Shown here: one piece after another, positions 61,050 through 64,000 of the stretch
Numbering within the stretch: position 1 is the first letter of the stretch
Layout: each line of letters begins with the position of its first letter
DNA from: Gadus chalcogrammus
Lineage: Eukaryota > Chordata > Actinopteri > Gadiformes > Gadidae
Assembly: GCF_026213295.1 (NCBI RefSeq)
Contig: NC_079422.1
Span: 24,706,686 to 24,770,685, forward strand
Direction: 5' to 3'
Length of the DNA stretch: 64,000 nt
The notes under the pieces: generated by a model
The model's database searches: none
Told to the model about the DNA's origin: nothing
Seen by the model: only the letters and a program-made list of their open reading frames with translations
Position numbers and translations under genes: made by a program

Positions 61050-61260
61050 GACCGTCATGTTGAGCACGACGGTCAGGGGTTCAAACCCCGCTTGGACCAA
61101 TCCGGGATTCCTCTCTGTGCGCCAGCTTCCTCCCACACCAAAGGCATGCGAGTGATAAACCTGCAAGTGACCTTGATCAAGGCACCGGTTGGGTAGTGGA
61201 TCCCTGGGTGGCTGCTGCTTAAAAGCAGTAAAGCTGAATCAAATGTGATCTAATCTAATT
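61050..61260 (+). mobile_element. Possible SINE relic
   Basis: A B-box-like ggttcaaaccccg at 61078 is followed by accttgatcaaggcaccggt and an A-rich end. No clear A box or target duplication was seen. Confidence 0.3.
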
Positions 61261-64000
61261 TAAACTGATGTAATCTGTCTTGCTATTACTATCTTAATAT
61301 TATTTCATTTATGAAGACCTGTATAACCACCTCTCTTCAAGACAAAGAGAACCATAAAACACATGGATTAAATCCAACACAATGTATTATGCTGCTGTTT
61401 AAGTAAACATTGTAAATTGGCTATATTATTGTAGGACACATATGACCTAATCGTAACAAAATGCAGATCACAACAATTGCATTTGATATCAGCCCATAGA
61501 GATGCACAGGAATATGACATCCACTGGCATTGAAGCCGTGGAGACCTCATTCTCAAAAGAAAAGGCAATTCAACACCTTAACATGCAACACCCCTCACTT
61601 GACAGATGTCCACACTAATGCACGATGAGCAGTTCTCCAATGGCTCGTTTTCCCTTTTCCTTCCCGTGTTGGTCCGCAGTCCTGGGAAATCATCAGATCT
61701 TCCCTCACAGCGTGCCTCTGCGTGACTGGAGCTCACGGAATCCCAACTGCCTCCCGCATAATCCGAGCGGCTGCGTCTTCATTGTTTATTCTGTCTGCCA
61801 CTGTAGGCCAGTAATGACATTGTGGTCTGACACAGCAGTCGCTAATCCGAACCGGGAATGGGTGCTGTGTCCCTATTCTGTTCTTGGAGAGACGCCGTTT
61901 CTGGTACACTGTCGTTGTCATTGGTGTCTAGGACAAATATGCATGATCTAACCCGCCAGCACAGCCTCTATTCTGCACCGCCGCTGCCTTCCTCAGTTTA
62001 CCAGGAGCCTCGCTGTGTCCTTCTCAGGTGCCCGCGGTGCAGAGGAGATGTTTTAACACGTTGAGTTGCCAGCAGAAGCCAAGTAAATCGCTTGCGGCCA
62101 TTCCTTTTTTCCGGTTGCTTAACAGCCCAGGCAAAGTCTACTGTAGGCTCTGAGGTCGGACAATCTTGGATTATCCTCGTGTTAAACACGTGTTTGGATT
62201 GTTATTTTTCCGATCAACAACAATCAGGCGCCACCCTGGCTGTGGTGAATATTCATCTCACTTCAGACGTTGTACAGCAGCTACATCGTCTTGCCATGAC
62301 TGACATTGGTACTCGTATTTCCGTGCTACAGTCCTCAAAAGTAGAGTTTACTTGGTTGTTTTCCCCTCGCCATCTATCTATATCTATGTTTAACATCATG
62401 TCCCAATGCAGGATAGGCACTCCTCTTCGATACAAACCCTGTGAGGAGATTTAATGATGAAGATTTAGAAGACAGACTGGTCATTCATTAGTGTGTTCAC
62501 GCTTCACATCAACTCTCTCTTTAACATCCACACAGAAAATTGATTGCGTGAGTCAAGCATGAATTAGTTATTGAATAACTAGATGATTACACACTAACTT
62601 ATGTAATGGATTGCTCCACTCTAATCTCTGATATTTGTAGCAATGTAGCAATGAATTCAAGATGGAAAAACACGATAAAGGGCCCTGTTTCCAAATTGAT
62701 TAACGAAACAAGATGATAACGGTGGATAGTGGCAGATAATAATGTGGATTTCAAGCGGCTCGAAACAAACAAAGGAAGAAGACGGACTCGCTCAGATCAA
62801 GTGCAGCTGAAATCATATTAAACGTCGGCTCCAGGTGTAGGAGAAACTTCTGGAAGGAAGTTGGCGCCGTAGACGAAGCACAGGAACCCCTCGGAGAGGC
62901 TGCTTCAAAAGGCTTCTGGTTCCGGGGTTCAGGGGAGTCTTTGAAGAGGATGAACCACTTGTTTGAGACGGGTTTATACATGAGAGAGGGAAGATCAGCC
63001 ATTCACTTTCTGTGGAGTCGAGGGCCACCAGCCGCAGCAGCTCTCAGTCTCATTACATCGCCCATCTGAAGGCTGTCACCACCGCCGGCTGATGACACGG
63101 CCTGGAGTCTGTTGCCACAACCGCATTCTCTTCTGTGTGTTCTAGTTCTATAGTGTAGAGCATAGGCACCGACATAGGCTCATCATTCCTCCATGAGGTT
63201 CTTTCCTCTCCGACAGCCAATCATAAAAACCGGTGACTCAAAAAGACTGTTTAAACAGAGCGACCTATCGGAACCGTTCAAACCTGAAAGCAAAGAGTTT
63301 TAGGGCCCCCGCCCCTGGGGGATCTCTCCCTACTCCAGGTGGCTTTCTTTGTGCCAGATTAAAAGAAAAAGTTTGGGCGTAAAGTCTTCGAGATGGTGAT
63401 CAGTTAGGTCCAGCATCAAGTTGTTAAGATGAGTTGACAATGAAACGGGTGCGTTTTTTCATTTTTTTATTCTGATGGGTAAACATGCGATAGAGGGGAT
63501 GAAAATATTATGGATATGAAAACCCTTTTTACCGTAAGGCTATATTGCTATGCAGGAATTCAGCCGTATGCCTGCATCTGTGGCACGCTATTGCATTATC
63601 CAAATATTGTTTTTGAGTCCAACTCCATCCTGCCAAATCTTTATACAGTCAAATTGGAGTAAAAAGATTTGTAGTCAGCACCACACATCCATTTGAAGTT
63701 TGCTTCTCGGGAAAAACCAAGATGCAAACCCAGCCCAGTGATTTTTTCTATCATTGGGCCGTTTATATTCCACATAATGATGCCTTCACTCGTTACTTCT
63801 ATCCCAGCAAGTCGAGCTACCACGTAACCTTTATACTACTGCAGGTGTTTCTATGACAACGCAGTCTCCTGCTGCAACTTGGGAGCATAATAAACACAAA
63901 AGCCAAATAAAAGATTTGATTAGCTTTTTATTTATTCTCCAGTGGACCTGCTTCAGGATGAAGGCATATGGCTATTTTTCTTTTTTTCAGGAGCAGCCAA

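Larger units (their letters stand above)
59780..64000. other. Right-hand intergenic region, no gene recognised
   Basis: After the hscb polyadenylation signal I see no convincing exon. Segment 61050-61260 has a B-box-like ggttcaaacccc and may be a SINE relic. At the right edge ttttctttttttcag ends at 63990 and could be an acceptor, but only 10 bases follow. Confidence 0.45.

Overview
This window looks like nuclear DNA of a teleost fish. The genes are split by many short introns with GT-AG borders. The protein sequences are vertebrate, there are teleost-style tRNA-derived SINEs and hAT-like MITEs, and the load of (CA)n/(GT)n and other tandem arrays is very high. That microsatellite density would fit a cod-like (gadiform) genome, but this is only a guess. 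No bacterial, viral or plasmid element was recognised.

Layout. About 1,900-36,600 (+): the 3' part of a clade-C fibrillar collagen, best matched to col27a1. I could place 51 exons: 46 carry the Gly-X-Y helix (about 860 residues) and the start of the C-terminal linker, and 5 carry the rest of the linker and the fibrillar C-propeptide. The N-propeptide and the first part of the helix lie upstream of the window. About 38,137-40,820 (-): an eight-exon classical short-chain dehydrogenase/reductase (265 aa, FabG-like), convergent with the collagen. About 41,173-43,685 (-): ppil3, a six-exon single-domain cyclophilin (161 aa). About 47,713-50,384 (-): lrrc8a, the obligatory subunit of the volume-regulated anion channel (793 aa in two coding exons). 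About 53,857-59,779 (+): hscb, the mitochondrial iron-sulfur co-chaperone (268 aa, six exons). lrrc8a and hscb are divergent, and an inverted pair of identical YY1-like 13-mers lies between them. The last 4 kb holds no gene I could recognise.

The genes do not form a functional pathway; this is an ordinary vertebrate gene neighbourhood. The unusual material is non-coding: several tandem arrays that contain copies of 3' splice-site sequence (one includes the true acceptor and first exon bases of ppil3 exon 2), a minisatellite with nine CACGTG boxes, a 42-unit 32-bp minisatellite, two hAT-like MITEs with target-site duplications (one with a nearby paralogous empty site), and a 49-bp TA-bounded sequence in two inverted copies 33 kb apart. 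In the collagen, two breaks in Gly-X-Y periodicity, a helix cysteine and a GC-AG intron merit checking. I found no convincing new biological system.

All exon boundaries were derived by eye from reading frame and splice signals, and family assignments rest on remembered protein families rather than a search.
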